Assembly: GCF_001591385.1 (NCBI RefSeq)
Contig: NZ_BCUU01000035.1
Coordinates: forward strand, 1 to 47,924
Length of the DNA stretch: 47,924 nt
From: Variovorax soli NBRC 106424
GTDB lineage: Bacteria > Pseudomonadota > Gammaproteobacteria > Burkholderiales > Burkholderiaceae_C
Direction: 5' to 3'
The translations under genes and the position numbers were made by a program. This document shows, piece by piece, positions 1 through 7,894 of this stretch (within the stretch, counting starts at the first letter, position 1; every line of letters starts with the position of its first letter). The notes beneath the pieces were generated by a model. It worked only from the letters and a program-made list of their open reading frames with translations. It was not told where the DNA came from and searched no databases.

Positions 1-2
1 CG

Positions 3-1109
3 GGCGGCAGCTACGAGGGCGTCTCGGCCATGGGCCTGTTGTGGTCGCAGGCGCCCGAGCAGCCCGGCGCGCCGCGCGAGGTCTTCGGCGCCGAGCTGGC
101 GGCGCCGCTCGCCACCGAATTCACGCTGGAGCGCGCCGACGGCACGCGCTTGAACGCGTCGATGGTGCAGCAGCTGGCCGCACCCGGCGTCACGCGGCGC
201 GAGGTGCGCGAACGCGGCCTGTCGGGCACGCTGTTCCTGCCGGCTGGCCCGGGCCCGCATCCGGCGGTGATGGTGCTCAACGGCTCCGGCGGCGGCATCA
301 ACGAGCCGCGCGCGGCCCTGTATGCATCGCACGGCTATGCGGCGCTGGCGCTGGGCTACTTCAAGTCGCCGGGGCGCTCGGACTACATCTCCGACACGCA
401 CCTGGAATACTTCGAGACCGCGCTGCAGTGGATGCACGAGGCCTTGAAACCCAAGGGCGGCTTCATCGCGCTGTCGGGCCAGTCGCGCGGCGGCGAACTG
501 GTGCTGCTGCTGGGCTCGCTGTTCCCGGAGATGGTGTCGGCCGTGATCGGCTATGTGCCCTCCGCGCTGGTGCACAGCGCGCAAAACGCCTGCGACCCGG
601 CCAACGGCCCGGACAGCCGCAACGGCCCGGCCTGGATCTTCCGCGGCCAGCCCCTGCCCCACCAATGGGAAGACAACCGCACCGCCACCTGGGCGCCCTG
701 GGACGAAGGCCCCGAGCCGCGCCGCCACACGCAGGCCATGCTGACCGCGCTGGGCGACGAGCAGGCGGTGGAGCGCGCGCGCATCCGCGTGGAGCGCATC
801 AACGGCCCGGTGATGCTGCTGTCGGCCACCGACGACGGCTCCTGGCCCTCCAGCCTCTACAGCCGCATGGTGAGCGAACGGCTGGCCGCGCACGGCCATC
901 CGCATCCGGTTCGGCACCTGGACTTCGAGGGGGCCGGCCATGCCATCGTGTTCCCTTATGTGCCCACCACCCAGCTCACCTACCGGCACCCGGTGTCCGG
1001 CCGCCTGAGCACCACCGGCGGCGCCCCCGCCGCCAACGCGCATGCCGACGAAGCCTCCTGGGCTGGCGTGCGCGAATTCCTCCAACAAGCCACGAGTAAG
1101 CTGACATGA
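3..1109 (+). CDS. BAAT/acyl-CoA thioester hydrolase-type alpha/beta hydrolase, 5' end missing
   Basis: This reading frame is open to the left edge of the window, and an internal ATG at 30 is probably not the true start. The segment around it, SYEGVSAMGLLWS, matches the end of the N-terminal domain motif of acyl-CoA thioester hydrolase/bile acid-CoA:amino acid N-acyltransferase proteins. The C-terminal alpha/beta hydrolase domain is complete. It has a nucleophile elbow GQSRGG (Ser codon at 483-485), an acid-loop segment SATDDGSWPS and a late His in GAGHAIVFPY, so a Ser-Asp-His triad is likely. Bacterial members usually hydrolyse acyl-CoA or related esters; the substrate is unknown. The last four bases overlap the start of the next gene (ATGA), so the two are probably translated together. 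Confidence 0.8.
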   Translation, partial: GGSYEGVSAMGLLWSQAPEQPGAPREVFGAELAAPLATEFTLERADGTRLNASMVQQLAAPGVTRREVRERGLSGTLFLPAGPGPHPAVMVLNGSGGGINEPRAALYASHGYAALALGYFKSPGRSDYISDTHLEYFETALQWMHEALKPKGGFIALSGQSRGGELVLLLGSLFPEMVSAVIGYVPSALVHSAQNACDPANGPDSRNGPAWIFRGQPLPHQWEDNRTATWAPWDEGPEPRRHTQAMLTALGDEQAVERARIRVERINGPVMLLSATDDGSWPSSLYSRMVSERLAAHGHPHPVRHLDFEGAGHAIVFPYVPTTQLTYRHPVSGRLSTTGGAPAANAHADEASWAGVREFLQQATSKLT

Positions 1110-2257
1110 CTTCTTCCACCGATCTGATCGACAGCCTGGTGCCGCTGGCCGAAGGCACGCCCCTGCATGCCGTGCGCCACCAGCGCAGCAAGGTGGTGGA
1201 CGCGACACAGGGCAGCTACAACGCCCTGTTCGACCCCGAGCTGCCGGGCCTGACGCTGGCCGAACGCCTGCTGGTCGCCTGCCGCATCGCGCAGCTGGCC
1301 GGCACCGTGGGGCTGTTCGAGCACTACCGCGAACGCCTCGTTGCGCTGGGCGCGCTGAGCAGCGCGCAGCAGGCCGCACTCAACGGCCAGGAACCCGCCG
1401 GCGATACGCGCCTGGCCGAGATCCTGCGCTTCGCCACCACGCTGGCCGAGCGCCCCGTGGAAGGCGATCAGGCCGCCATCCTGCGCCTTCCCGCCGCCGG
1501 GCTGGACACGCCTTCGGCCATCGCCCTGGCGCAGCTGATCGCCTTCGTCGCCTTCCAGGCGCGCGTAGTGGCCGGCCTGCAGGCCATCGCCGCGCTGGGT
1601 GACGCCGCCGACACGCGCACGGCCGATGCCGAGCCCGCCGCGCCCTTCGTCCACCCAGCCAACCTGCCGCGCGTGGGCGAGCCGCTGCGCATCAACGGCT
1701 TCACCAGCGAGAGCCTGGACTGGAAGGCCTGGCTGCCGGTGCTGGAACTGGACAAGGCCAGCCCCGCGCAGATCGCGATCCTGGAAGCCAGCCATCCCAA
1801 GGCCAAGAGCAGCGACTACTACCTGCTGCTGGCGCACCAGCCACGCATCCTCGAGGAGCGCTCCACGGTGTTCAACGCCATCATGTACGCGCCCGGCGGC
1901 CTGTCGCGCGCGGAGCGCGAGCTGGCCAGCACGGTGGTCTCGCGCATCAACGGCTGCGTGTACTGCGGCTCGGTGCATGCCCAGCGCTTCGAGCAGCTGG
2001 CCAAGCGCAACGACGTGATCGCCCAGGTGTTCCAGGAGCCGCAAGGCGCGGGCACCAACGCACGGGAGCGGGCCATCGTGCAGGCATCCATCGAGCTGAC
2101 CCAGTCGCCGGCCAGCTTCGGCGCGGCGCAGGTCCAGCCGCTGCGCGCGGCCGGGCTGTCGGCGCTGGAGATGCTGGACCTGGTGCACGCCGTCGCCATC
2201 TTCGCCTGGGCGAACCGGTTGATGCTGAACCTGGGCGAGCCCGTGTTCCCGGCTTGA
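1106..2257 (+). CDS. Two-domain carboxymuconolactone decarboxylase/AhpD-like protein
   Basis: This 383-residue protein resembles two TIGR families, the CMD domain protein of the Avi_7170 type and the alkylhydroperoxidase domain protein of the Avi_7169 type, joined in one chain. The N-terminal half (about 1-165) has no CxxC. The C-terminal half carries the AhpD redox motif NGCVYCGSVH, with two cysteines separated by two residues and a His three residues after the second Cys. Such proteins are thought to act as thiol-dependent peroxidases, or in oxidation linked to flavin partners. The start ATG overlaps the hydrolase stop codon. The physiological substrate cannot be read from the sequence. Confidence 0.75.
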   Translation: MTSSTDLIDSLVPLAEGTPLHAVRHQRSKVVDATQGSYNALFDPELPGLTLAERLLVACRIAQLAGTVGLFEHYRERLVALGALSSAQQAALNGQEPAGDTRLAEILRFATTLAERPVEGDQAAILRLPAAGLDTPSAIALAQLIAFVAFQARVVAGLQAIAALGDAADTRTADAEPAAPFVHPANLPRVGEPLRINGFTSESLDWKAWLPVLELDKASPAQIAILEASHPKAKSSDYYLLLAHQPRILEERSTVFNAIMYAPGGLSRAERELASTVVSRINGCVYCGSVHAQRFEQLAKRNDVIAQVFQEPQGAGTNARERAIVQASIELTQSPASFGAAQVQPLRAAGLSALEMLDLVHAVAIFAWANRLMLNLGEPVFPA

Positions 2258-2265
2258 CTCAAGAC

Positions 2266-2387
2266 TCCTTCCCCCTCTGGGGGAAGGTCGGGATGGGGGC
2301 ACGCGCGCCCATTGCCCCTTCGCAACGGCGCCGCCACGCCGACGCAGCGCGTGCCCCTCACCCAACCTCTCCTCAGCGGGGAGAGGA
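2266..2387. repeat. Intergenic hairpin repeat between convergent genes
   Basis: The 135-bp gap between the AhpD-like gene and senC holds two short perfect hairpins. One is at 2267-2287, with a 9-bp stem CCTTCCCCC and a TCT loop. The other is at 2366-2386, with a 7-bp stem CCTCTCC. Neither is followed by a run of T. They resemble the pyrimidine/purine-rich intergenic hairpins scattered in many GC-rich proteobacterial genomes. They may slow transcription from both sides, but a terminator role is not shown by the sequence. Confidence 0.5.
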
Positions 2388-2392
2388 GCAAG

Positions 2393-3460
2393 TCAAGCGA
2401 CCACGACACGCGGCGCCGCGGCAGCCGCCACCTCGCCCACGACGGCCGCGTTCTCGAACCCATGCCTGCGGAAGGTGGCCAGCACCTCGTCGACCGCCGC
2501 CGGCGTGCACGACACCAGCAGCCCGCCGCTGGTCTGCGGATCGGTCAGCAGCGCCTGGTCTTCCGGCGCGAAGCCGTTGGGCAGCGCCACATCCTTGCCG
2601 TAGCCGGCCCAGTTGCGCCCCGACGCACCCGTGACAAAACCCTGCGCCGCCAGCTCGCGCACGCCGCCCAGCAGCGGCACACGCTTCCAGTCGATGGCGA
2701 TCTCGCAGCGCGAGCCGCGCGCCAGTTCCAGCGCGTGGCCGGCCAGGCCGAAGCCGGTGATGTCGGTCAGGGCATGCACCCCCGGCAGCGCCGCCAAATC
2801 GGGCCCGGGCGTGTTCAGCCGGGTGGTGGTCGCGATCATCTGCGCGTAGCCCGCTTCGCCCAGCTGTTCCTTCTTGAGCGCCGCGCTCATCACGCCCACG
2901 CCCAGCGGCTTGCCCAGCACCAGCACGTCGCCCGGCTGGGCGTCGGCATTGCGTTTGACGTGCCTGGGATGGACCAGGCCCAGCGCCACCAGGCCGTAGA
3001 TGGCCTCGACCGAATCGATGGTGTGGCCGCCCGCGATCGGGATGCCGGCTGCGCGGCACACGCTGGCACCGCCTTCCAGGATGCGGCCGATGGTCTGGGT
3101 GGACAGCACGTTGATCGGCATGCCCACCAGCGCCAGCGCCAGGATGGGCCGCCCGCCCATCGCGTAGACGTCGCTGATGGCATTGGTGGCGGCAATGCGG
3201 CCGAAGTCGAAGGGATCGTCGACGATGGGCATGAAGAAATCGGTGGTCGCGATCAGCGCCTGCTCGTCGTTGAGCTGGTAGACGGCTGCATCGTCCGCCG
3301 TCTCGATGCCCACCAGCAGTTCCTTCGGGATCGGCATGGCCGCGGTGCCCTTGAGGATTTCCGAAAGCACGCCGGGGGCGATCTTGCAGCCGCAGCCGCC
3401 GCCATGCGAGAGCGAGGTCAGGCGCGGTTCGAGGGAAGTGGAGTTGGCGGGTGCGTTCAT
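2393..3460 (-). CDS. senC: Selenophosphate synthetase, selenoneine-locus type (SenC/SelD)
   Basis: This 355-residue protein makes selenophosphate from selenide and ATP. The glycine-rich N-terminus SHGGGCGCKIAP holds the catalytic Cys23 and Lys26, equivalent to Cys17/Lys20 of E. coli SelD; it is the Cys form, not selenocysteine. The body has the usual AIR-synthase-like features: ATTDFFMPIVDDPFDFGRIA, the segment NAISDVYAMGG, and a C-terminal DPQTSGGLL. Upstream in-frame codons exist, but the ATG at 3460 gives the family length and starts just before the conserved region. That ATG overlaps the senB stop by four bases (ATGA), so translation is coupled. Its link to senB and senA, rather than to selA/selB or a tRNA 2-selenouridine synthase, is why senC is preferred over a general selD. 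It could still serve both purposes. Confidence 0.88.
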   Translation of the reverse strand: MNAPANSTSLEPRLTSLSHGGGCGCKIAPGVLSEILKGTAAMPIPKELLVGIETADDAAVYQLNDEQALIATTDFFMPIVDDPFDFGRIAATNAISDVYAMGGRPILALALVGMPINVLSTQTIGRILEGGASVCRAAGIPIAGGHTIDSVEAIYGLVALGLVHPRHVKRNADAQPGDVLVLGKPLGVGVMSAALKKEQLGEAGYAQMIATTTRLNTPGPDLAALPGVHALTDITGFGLAGHALELARGSRCEIAIDWKRVPLLGGVRELAAQGFVTGASGRNWAGYGKDVALPNGFAPEDQALLTDPQTSGGLLVSCTPAAVDEVLATFRRHGFENAAVVGEVAAAAAPRVVVA

Positions 3461-4482
3461 GATGGTGATGGGGTTCCTGATGCCTGGGAAAGGGCCGGCA
3501 AGTCCTGGAGCAGGATTCGCAGCAGCGAGGCGCGCTCCGCTTCCGGAGAAAACAGGGGCGCGCGCCGCGCCAACTGCTGCTGCAGGCGGGCAAGCATAGT
3601 GCCATCGTCCCGCGCGCGTCGGATCAGCTCGCAAAGGCCCGCGTCGTCGCCCACTTCGAAGATGCCTTCGTAGTCGTCGCCCAGCAGGCCCAGGTTGCCG
3701 TCGATGCGGGAAGCCAGCACGGGCGTGCCGCTGCGGATCGCCTCGATGACCGTGTGCGCCCCACCCTCCATCACGCTGGGCTGCACCAGCAGGTGCGCGG
3801 CCTGGATGCGGCGGCGCGCCGCGTCGTGCGGCAGGCCCCCCAGCCAGCGGTACTGGGGGTTCGATGCGGCCAGCGCGGCGGCCTCCTGCCCCAGGGCCGG
3901 GTCAAGCGCCGTGCCCACGTGGTCGAAGAGGATGTCCGTGCGGTCGGCCAGGCGCTGCACGGCTCGGAACAGCGTTCGCGGGTCCTTCTCCGCGCGCAGG
4001 TGGCCCACTGCGATGACGCGCAGGTGCTTGTCCGTCTTGGCCAGCGGCGCCCGCGCGCTGCACGACTGCAGCACCACCCGGCACTTGGCGCGCAACTGGG
4101 GCGGCAGGCGCTGCGCGCCGCGTTCGTTCAGCGTGATCAGCAGGTCGGCCGCGGCCAGCGACTGCTGCGCGCTGGCGTCGACGTCGATGTCGCGGTACAG
4201 GTCGGTGCCCGTCAGCGCCAGCACCAGCGGGCGCCGGGGATGCGCTGCGCGCCAGGCGGCGATGGAGGGCGCCGAGCGGCGGGCATGCAGCGCGATCATC
4301 ATCGAAGCCTCGTCGTCGGCGCCGACATCTTCCTTGTCCCAGTGCGAAGCCAGCCGGACGCGGTAAGCTGGCTGCAGCATGCGGGCCCAGCGGTGCGCCG
4401 TCTGCCAATTGCCGTTGTTCGCGTCGGCGAGCGCGGGCGTCACGATGACCAGGGAATCTTTTCTTCGTTGAAGATGCAGCAC
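3457..4482 (-). CDS. senB: Selenosugar synthase-type glycosyltransferase SenB
   Basis: This is a GT-B-like glycosyltransferase of the TIGR04348 type. The conserved N-terminus is LVIVTPALADANNGNWQTA, followed by a C-terminal Rossmann half with AVGHLRAEKDPRTL and the nucleotide-sugar signature PSVMEGGAHTVIEAI. In selenoneine synthesis SenB joins selenophosphate to a UDP-sugar to form a selenosugar, making the C-Se bond. No ATG is available. GTG at 4482 (341 aa) keeps the first beta strand but has no good ribosome site and overlaps the senA start. CTG at 4452 lies behind a purine-rich run. GTG at 4443 would cut into the conserved strand. The stop overlaps the senC start. The start is uncertain; the family call is firm. 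Confidence 0.87.
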   Translation of the reverse strand: MLHLQRRKDSLVIVTPALADANNGNWQTAHRWARMLQPAYRVRLASHWDKEDVGADDEASMMIALHARRSAPSIAAWRAAHPRRPLVLALTGTDLYRDIDVDASAQQSLAAADLLITLNERGAQRLPPQLRAKCRVVLQSCSARAPLAKTDKHLRVIAVGHLRAEKDPRTLFRAVQRLADRTDILFDHVGTALDPALGQEAAALAASNPQYRWLGGLPHDAARRRIQAAHLLVQPSVMEGGAHTVIEAIRSGTPVLASRIDGNLGLLGDDYEGIFEVGDDAGLCELIRRARDDGTMLARLQQQLARRAPLFSPEAERASLLRILLQDLPALSQASGTPSPS

Positions 4483-5718
4483 GAAACGAGCATAGCGCCG
4501 GCCGCCGTGGCGGCACGCCGGGGCGGACCCGGGGTATTGGCGCAGGCGCTGCAGGACAGCCGGCGCGACACGCTGGCCACCTTCGCGGCCTGCGAGCACG
4601 CCCTGCCCGGCCTGCAGGTGCCGCTGCGCGCCGACCTGAACCCGCCGGTGTGGGAGCTGGGCCATATCGGCTGGTTCCAGGAATACTGGGTGGCGCGCAA
4701 CCCGCTGCGGCAGGCCGGCGCGCGCGCCGATCCGCTGGCGCCGCGCGGCGCGCCGCTGCGCGCGGATGCCGACCGGCTCTACAACTCCAGCGAGGTGCCG
4801 CACGACACGCGCTGGAGCCTGCCGCTGCCGGATGCCGCGCGCACGCGGGACGATCTGGCACGACAGCTCGAAGGCACGCTGAGCCTGCTGAACTCCGCCG
4901 GTTCCGATGACGACGCACTGTACTTCTTCCGGCTGGTGCTGCTGCACGAGGACATGCACCACGAAGCCGCGCTGTACATGGCGCGGGCGCTGGGCATCCC
5001 CATCGACGACCCGCGCTGGCAGCCGTCGCCGCTGCCGGAGCCGCCGCCTGCGCTGGCCTTCGAGGCCACGCGCTGGCGACTGGGCAGCATGGCGGATGAA
5101 GGCTTCGCCTTCGACAACGAGTTGTCCGCGCATGAGGTCGATGTAGGTCCGACGTCCATCGACGCCCAGGCGGTGCGCTGGGAGGAGTATCTGCCCTTTG
5201 TCGAAAGCGGCGCGTGGGCGCAGGCGCACTGGTGGTCCGACGCGGGCCTGGCATGGCGCGCGGGGCGCGGGTCTTCTTCGGACCCGTCGTCGCCGCGGTA
5301 CCTGCGCCGTGGTGCAGGCTCACGCGCCGACTGGGAATGCTGGAGAAATGGCCACTGGCAGCCGCTGCGCCGCGACGAAGCCGCCTGCCACCTGAGCTGG
5401 TACGAAGCGCAGGCCTGGTGCCGCTGGGCCGGCCGGCGCCTGCCGACCGAAGCGGAATGGGAACGCGCTGCGCTGAGCCGGTCCGATGCGTTTCGCTGGG
5501 GCGATGTGTGGGAATGGACCGCCAGTCCCTTCGCGCCCTACCCCGGCTTCGAGGCGCATCCGTACCGAGACTATTCGGCGCCCTGGTTCGACGGGCGGCC
5601 GGTGCTGCGCGGGGCGTCGTTCCTGACGCAACCGCGCATGCGGCATGCGCGGTATCGAAACTTCTTTCCCGCGCATCGGAGTGATGTGCCAGCGGGGTTT
5701 CGCAGTTGTGGCGTGTGA
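4474..5718 (+). CDS. senA: Selenoneine synthase SenA (EgtB-like nonheme iron enzyme)
   Basis: This 414-residue protein has the EgtB layout. An N-terminal DinB-like four-helix domain carries the likely iron ligands His64 (LGHIGWFQEYW) and His158/His162 (HEDMHHEA). A C-terminal FGE-sulfatase fold follows, with RRLPTEAEWERAA (321-333), GDVWEWT (343-349) and LRGASFLT (378-385). EgtB enzymes couple hercynine to a thiol with oxygen. SenA is the homologue that uses a selenosugar and yields selenoneine after C-Se cleavage. The neighbouring senB and senC decide the call; alone it could be read as EgtB. ATG at 4474 lies head to head with senB with no spacer, so its promoter must lie inside senB. No egtD is in view, so hercynine must come from elsewhere. 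Confidence 0.86.
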   Translation: MQHETSIAPAAVAARRGGPGVLAQALQDSRRDTLATFAACEHALPGLQVPLRADLNPPVWELGHIGWFQEYWVARNPLRQAGARADPLAPRGAPLRADADRLYNSSEVPHDTRWSLPLPDAARTRDDLARQLEGTLSLLNSAGSDDDALYFFRLVLLHEDMHHEAALYMARALGIPIDDPRWQPSPLPEPPPALAFEATRWRLGSMADEGFAFDNELSAHEVDVGPTSIDAQAVRWEEYLPFVESGAWAQAHWWSDAGLAWRAGRGSSSDPSSPRYLRRGAGSRADWECWRNGHWQPLRRDEAACHLSWYEAQAWCRWAGRRLPTEAEWERAALSRSDAFRWGDVWEWTASPFAPYPGFEAHPYRDYSAPWFDGRPVLRGASFLTQPRMRHARYRNFFPAHRSDVPAGFRSCGV

Positions 5719-5726
5719 GCCGGGAA

Positions 5727-6602
5727 TCAGTGCGGAACGACGCCCACGCCGACCAGCATTTCGCAAGGACCGACAAAGCCGCGGGCGGATTCAAACTCGC
5801 CCAGCGCCTTCTCGATGTCTTGCCAGGCCACGGCCTTTTCGGCATCGCTCAGTTTGAACATCATTTGATGCAAGGCACCAAACGACTCTCGCTCGAAACG
5901 AACGCATTCGGCCGCTGTCGGCAACTTGACGGGCGAAGCCACCTTGCGCACTTCGATTTCGCGCAATCCGGCTTTGGCGAATGCCGCTTCAAGCACGCCT
6001 TCTGCACCAAGTGAGAACGGGCTTGGCTGACCGGGCAGCGGCGCAGGCAGTTGGGCGCGCTCCCGGATGAGTCTCACCGGGATGGAGAAGAAGCCGTTCT
6101 TGTCCGGTGTCGAATAGACGACGGCGGCAAATCTTCCGCCCGGTCTGAGAGCTCGGCAGATGCCGGTCAGCGCACGCTGCTGGTCCGGAAAGTAGATCAG
6201 GCCGACACGGCTGATGGCTGCGTCGAAGGACCCGGCAGGCAGCGCGTCCAGCGATTCGCCGTCCATCTCGCGGGTTTCCAGGTTCGAGAGGCCTGCTTTC
6301 CTGGCGTCGGATGCCGCCCGCTCGAGGAGTGCGGGCGCGATATCGGTGGCGAGCACATGGCCAGTCGCTCCCACGCGCCGAGCCGCCGAGATCGACTGCT
6401 CACCCGCGCCTGCGGCCACGTCGAGCACCCTGCAGCCAGGGCCGATGCGGGCCAGATCGAACATGGTTTCGGTTGCCTCTCCAAGCCAGTTCCCGATGAA
6501 GGGACCCCAGCGGTGCCATGCGTCGGCAGCGGCTTGCCACTGGGCGCGCGTGGTCGACTTGAAGGCGATTGCGTCGAACGAGGGTTGCACAACGGTATTC
6601 AT
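5727..6602 (-). CDS. Class I SAM-dependent methyltransferase (UbiE/COQ5-like)
   Basis: This 291-residue protein has a Rossmann methyltransferase core. Motif I is VLDVAAGAGEQ, then comes an acidic position in LATDIAPALL, then SRVGLIYFPDQ and the loop ALRPGGRF. The start ATG at 6602 is chosen because GGAG lies seven bases before it; the frame could extend to 6635. The substrate is unknown. It ends only eight bases from the senA stop (convergent), but it is not an EgtD histidine methyltransferase, whose fold and motifs differ. It is divergent from an HxlR regulator, a common pairing in which the regulator controls the enzyme gene. Confidence 0.78.
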   Translation of the reverse strand: MNTVVQPSFDAIAFKSTTRAQWQAAADAWHRWGPFIGNWLGEATETMFDLARIGPGCRVLDVAAGAGEQSISAARRVGATGHVLATDIAPALLERAASDARKAGLSNLETREMDGESLDALPAGSFDAAISRVGLIYFPDQQRALTGICRALRPGGRFAAVVYSTPDKNGFFSIPVRLIRERAQLPAPLPGQPSPFSLGAEGVLEAAFAKAGLREIEVRKVASPVKLPTAAECVRFERESFGALHQMMFKLSDAEKAVAWQDIEKALGEFESARGFVGPCEMLVGVGVVPH

Positions 6603-6622
6603 GGTGAGACTCCATCGGGTGG

Positions 6623-6636
6623 TTTGCATGCGCAAA
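6623..6636. promoter_or_regulatory. Candidate operator between methyltransferase and HxlR genes
   Basis: The 115-bp divergent space contains an inverted repeat: arms TTTGC and GCAAA around ATGC. It sits 21 bases before the methyltransferase start. HxlR-type regulators bind short inverted repeats in such spaces, so this is a plausible site for the adjacent regulator. The support is only position and symmetry. Confidence 0.3.
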
Positions 6637-6717
6637 GCATCGCCCCGTCCGGCGGCACGTTCCAGTCCAGAAATTGCACTGGCTGCGGGATCGTCAACCG
6701 GTTAGATTGGTGCCACC

Positions 6718-7416
6718 ATGATCGACTATGGCCAGTTCTGCACCGTTGCACGCGGCGCCGAAGTGCTTTGCGAGCGCTGGACGCCTCTGGTCGTGCGCGA
6801 GCTGATGTGCGGCAGCACTCATTTCAACGACATCCGGCGCGGCGTTCCGCGAATGTCGGGGTCGCTGCTGGTACAGCGCCTGCGCAAGCTGGAGGAAGTG
6901 GGTGTCGTCAAGCGGGTGCAGGGCAAGGGTGCGTCGGCCGAGTACCACCTGACCGGTGCCGGCGAAGAACTGCGGCCCATCGTGATGGCGCTCGGGCACT
7001 GGGGCGCGCGCTGGATCGGCAGCCGCCTCAAGCGCGGCCAACTCGACGCCGGCTTCCTGATGTGGGACATGCGCCGCTTCGTGCGCGTGGACGAGTGTCC
7101 CTCCGGACGCCGTATCGTGATTCACTTCCGCTTTACCGATGCGGCCGAGGGCGAAAGACGCTGGTGGCTGGTGGTGGACGAAGGCGGCGCCAACCTGTGC
7201 CGTGACGACCCGGGTGAGGACGTCACGCTCATCGTCGAATCGTCGGTACTGGCGCTCACCGAGATCTGGACGGGGGACCGCGATGCACAAGAGATGGTTC
7301 GCCAGCGCAAGCTGCGCGTCATCGGCCCAGCGCGCGATGCTCGTGATTTGTGGCGCTGGCTGGGCCGCAGCGCCTTCGCCCAGACTCGCGAGGCGGCCCT
7401 TGCGGATTCCAGATGA
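6718..7416 (+). CDS. HxlR-family winged-helix transcriptional regulator
   Basis: This 232-residue protein has an N-terminal HxlR domain of about 100 residues. Typical features are CERWTPLVVRELMCGSTHFNDI, RGVPRMSGSLLVQRLRKLEE (recognition helix region) and YHLTGAGEELRPIV (wing). The C-terminal 120 residues resemble the sterol-carrier/SCP2-like tail found in longer HxlR proteins. The canonical Cys for redox or aldehyde sensing is present near the start (FCTVARGAEVLCERW). It is transcribed away from the methyltransferase gene, which it probably controls. By eye, this gene and its neighbours look somewhat less GC-rich than the flanking sen and transporter genes. Confidence 0.82.
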   Translation: MIDYGQFCTVARGAEVLCERWTPLVVRELMCGSTHFNDIRRGVPRMSGSLLVQRLRKLEEVGVVKRVQGKGASAEYHLTGAGEELRPIVMALGHWGARWIGSRLKRGQLDAGFLMWDMRRFVRVDECPSGRRIVIHFRFTDAAEGERRWWLVVDEGGANLCRDDPGEDVTLIVESSVLALTEIWTGDRDAQEMVRQRKLRVIGPARDARDLWRWLGRSAFAQTREAALADSR

Positions 7417-7436
7417 TGCGATCGCTGCGAGTGGCG

Positions 7437-7883
7437 CTATCTCAGCACAAGCACGGGAGTGTGCGAGTGCGTCAGCACGTGCAGCGTTTCGCTGCCCATC
7501 AGCAGCCGCGCAAAGCCGCGCCGCCCATGCGAAGCCATCACGATCACATCGCACTGCTCGTTCTTGGCTGTGGCGATGATGGCCTCTCCCACCTGATTCG
7601 ACTTCACGACGATCGCCTCGGCGCGGCGAACCCCCTTGGCGGTCGCGATCGACGTGACGGAGTCGACGAGGCGCTGAGCCGCAATGTTCGCTTCCTCTTG
7701 GGCACGTTCAGTTTCCGTTTGATTCAGCACCATCGCGCCTTCAAAGGCGCTGTATGCGTGCAGGTGAGCGACAGTGACGCTTACCAGTTCGGCTCCGGCC
7801 AGCAACGCAAGATCAATGGCAGCCGTGACGAAATGCCGCGGCCTCCGGGCTATAGTCCCAGCCCCTCCCAAGCCCCCTCCCAC
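7437..7883 (-). CDS. Universal stress protein, N-terminally truncated
   Basis: From codon 19 on (about 7829 downward) this frame reads as a UspA domain: VTAAIDLALLAGAELVSVTV, then DVIVMASHGRRGFARLLMGS and HTPVLVLR at the end. The usual first beta strand and its Asp-Gly-Ser (ILVPVDGS-type) are missing. In their place are 18 residues rich in Gly and Arg that do not look like the family. The break falls just before the binding-protein gene on the other strand. The gene is therefore probably a remnant left by a deletion or insertion event. A shortened product starting further in is possible, but loss of the strand that contacts ATP makes normal function unlikely. Confidence 0.6.
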   Translation of the reverse strand: MGGGLGGAGTIARRPRHFVTAAIDLALLAGAELVSVTVAHLHAYSAFEGAMVLNQTETERAQEEANIAAQRLVDSVTSIATAKGVRRAEAIVVKSNQVGEAIIATAKNEQCDVIVMASHGRRGFARLLMGSETLHVLTHSHTPVLVLR

Positions 7884-7894
7884 GCCCCACTCCC

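Noticed and set aside
5727..6602. The methyltransferase beside senA as EgtD (hercynine supply)
   Set aside because: Its motifs are UbiE/COQ5-like. EgtD has a different, longer domain, and the gene is convergent with senA under its own HxlR regulator.
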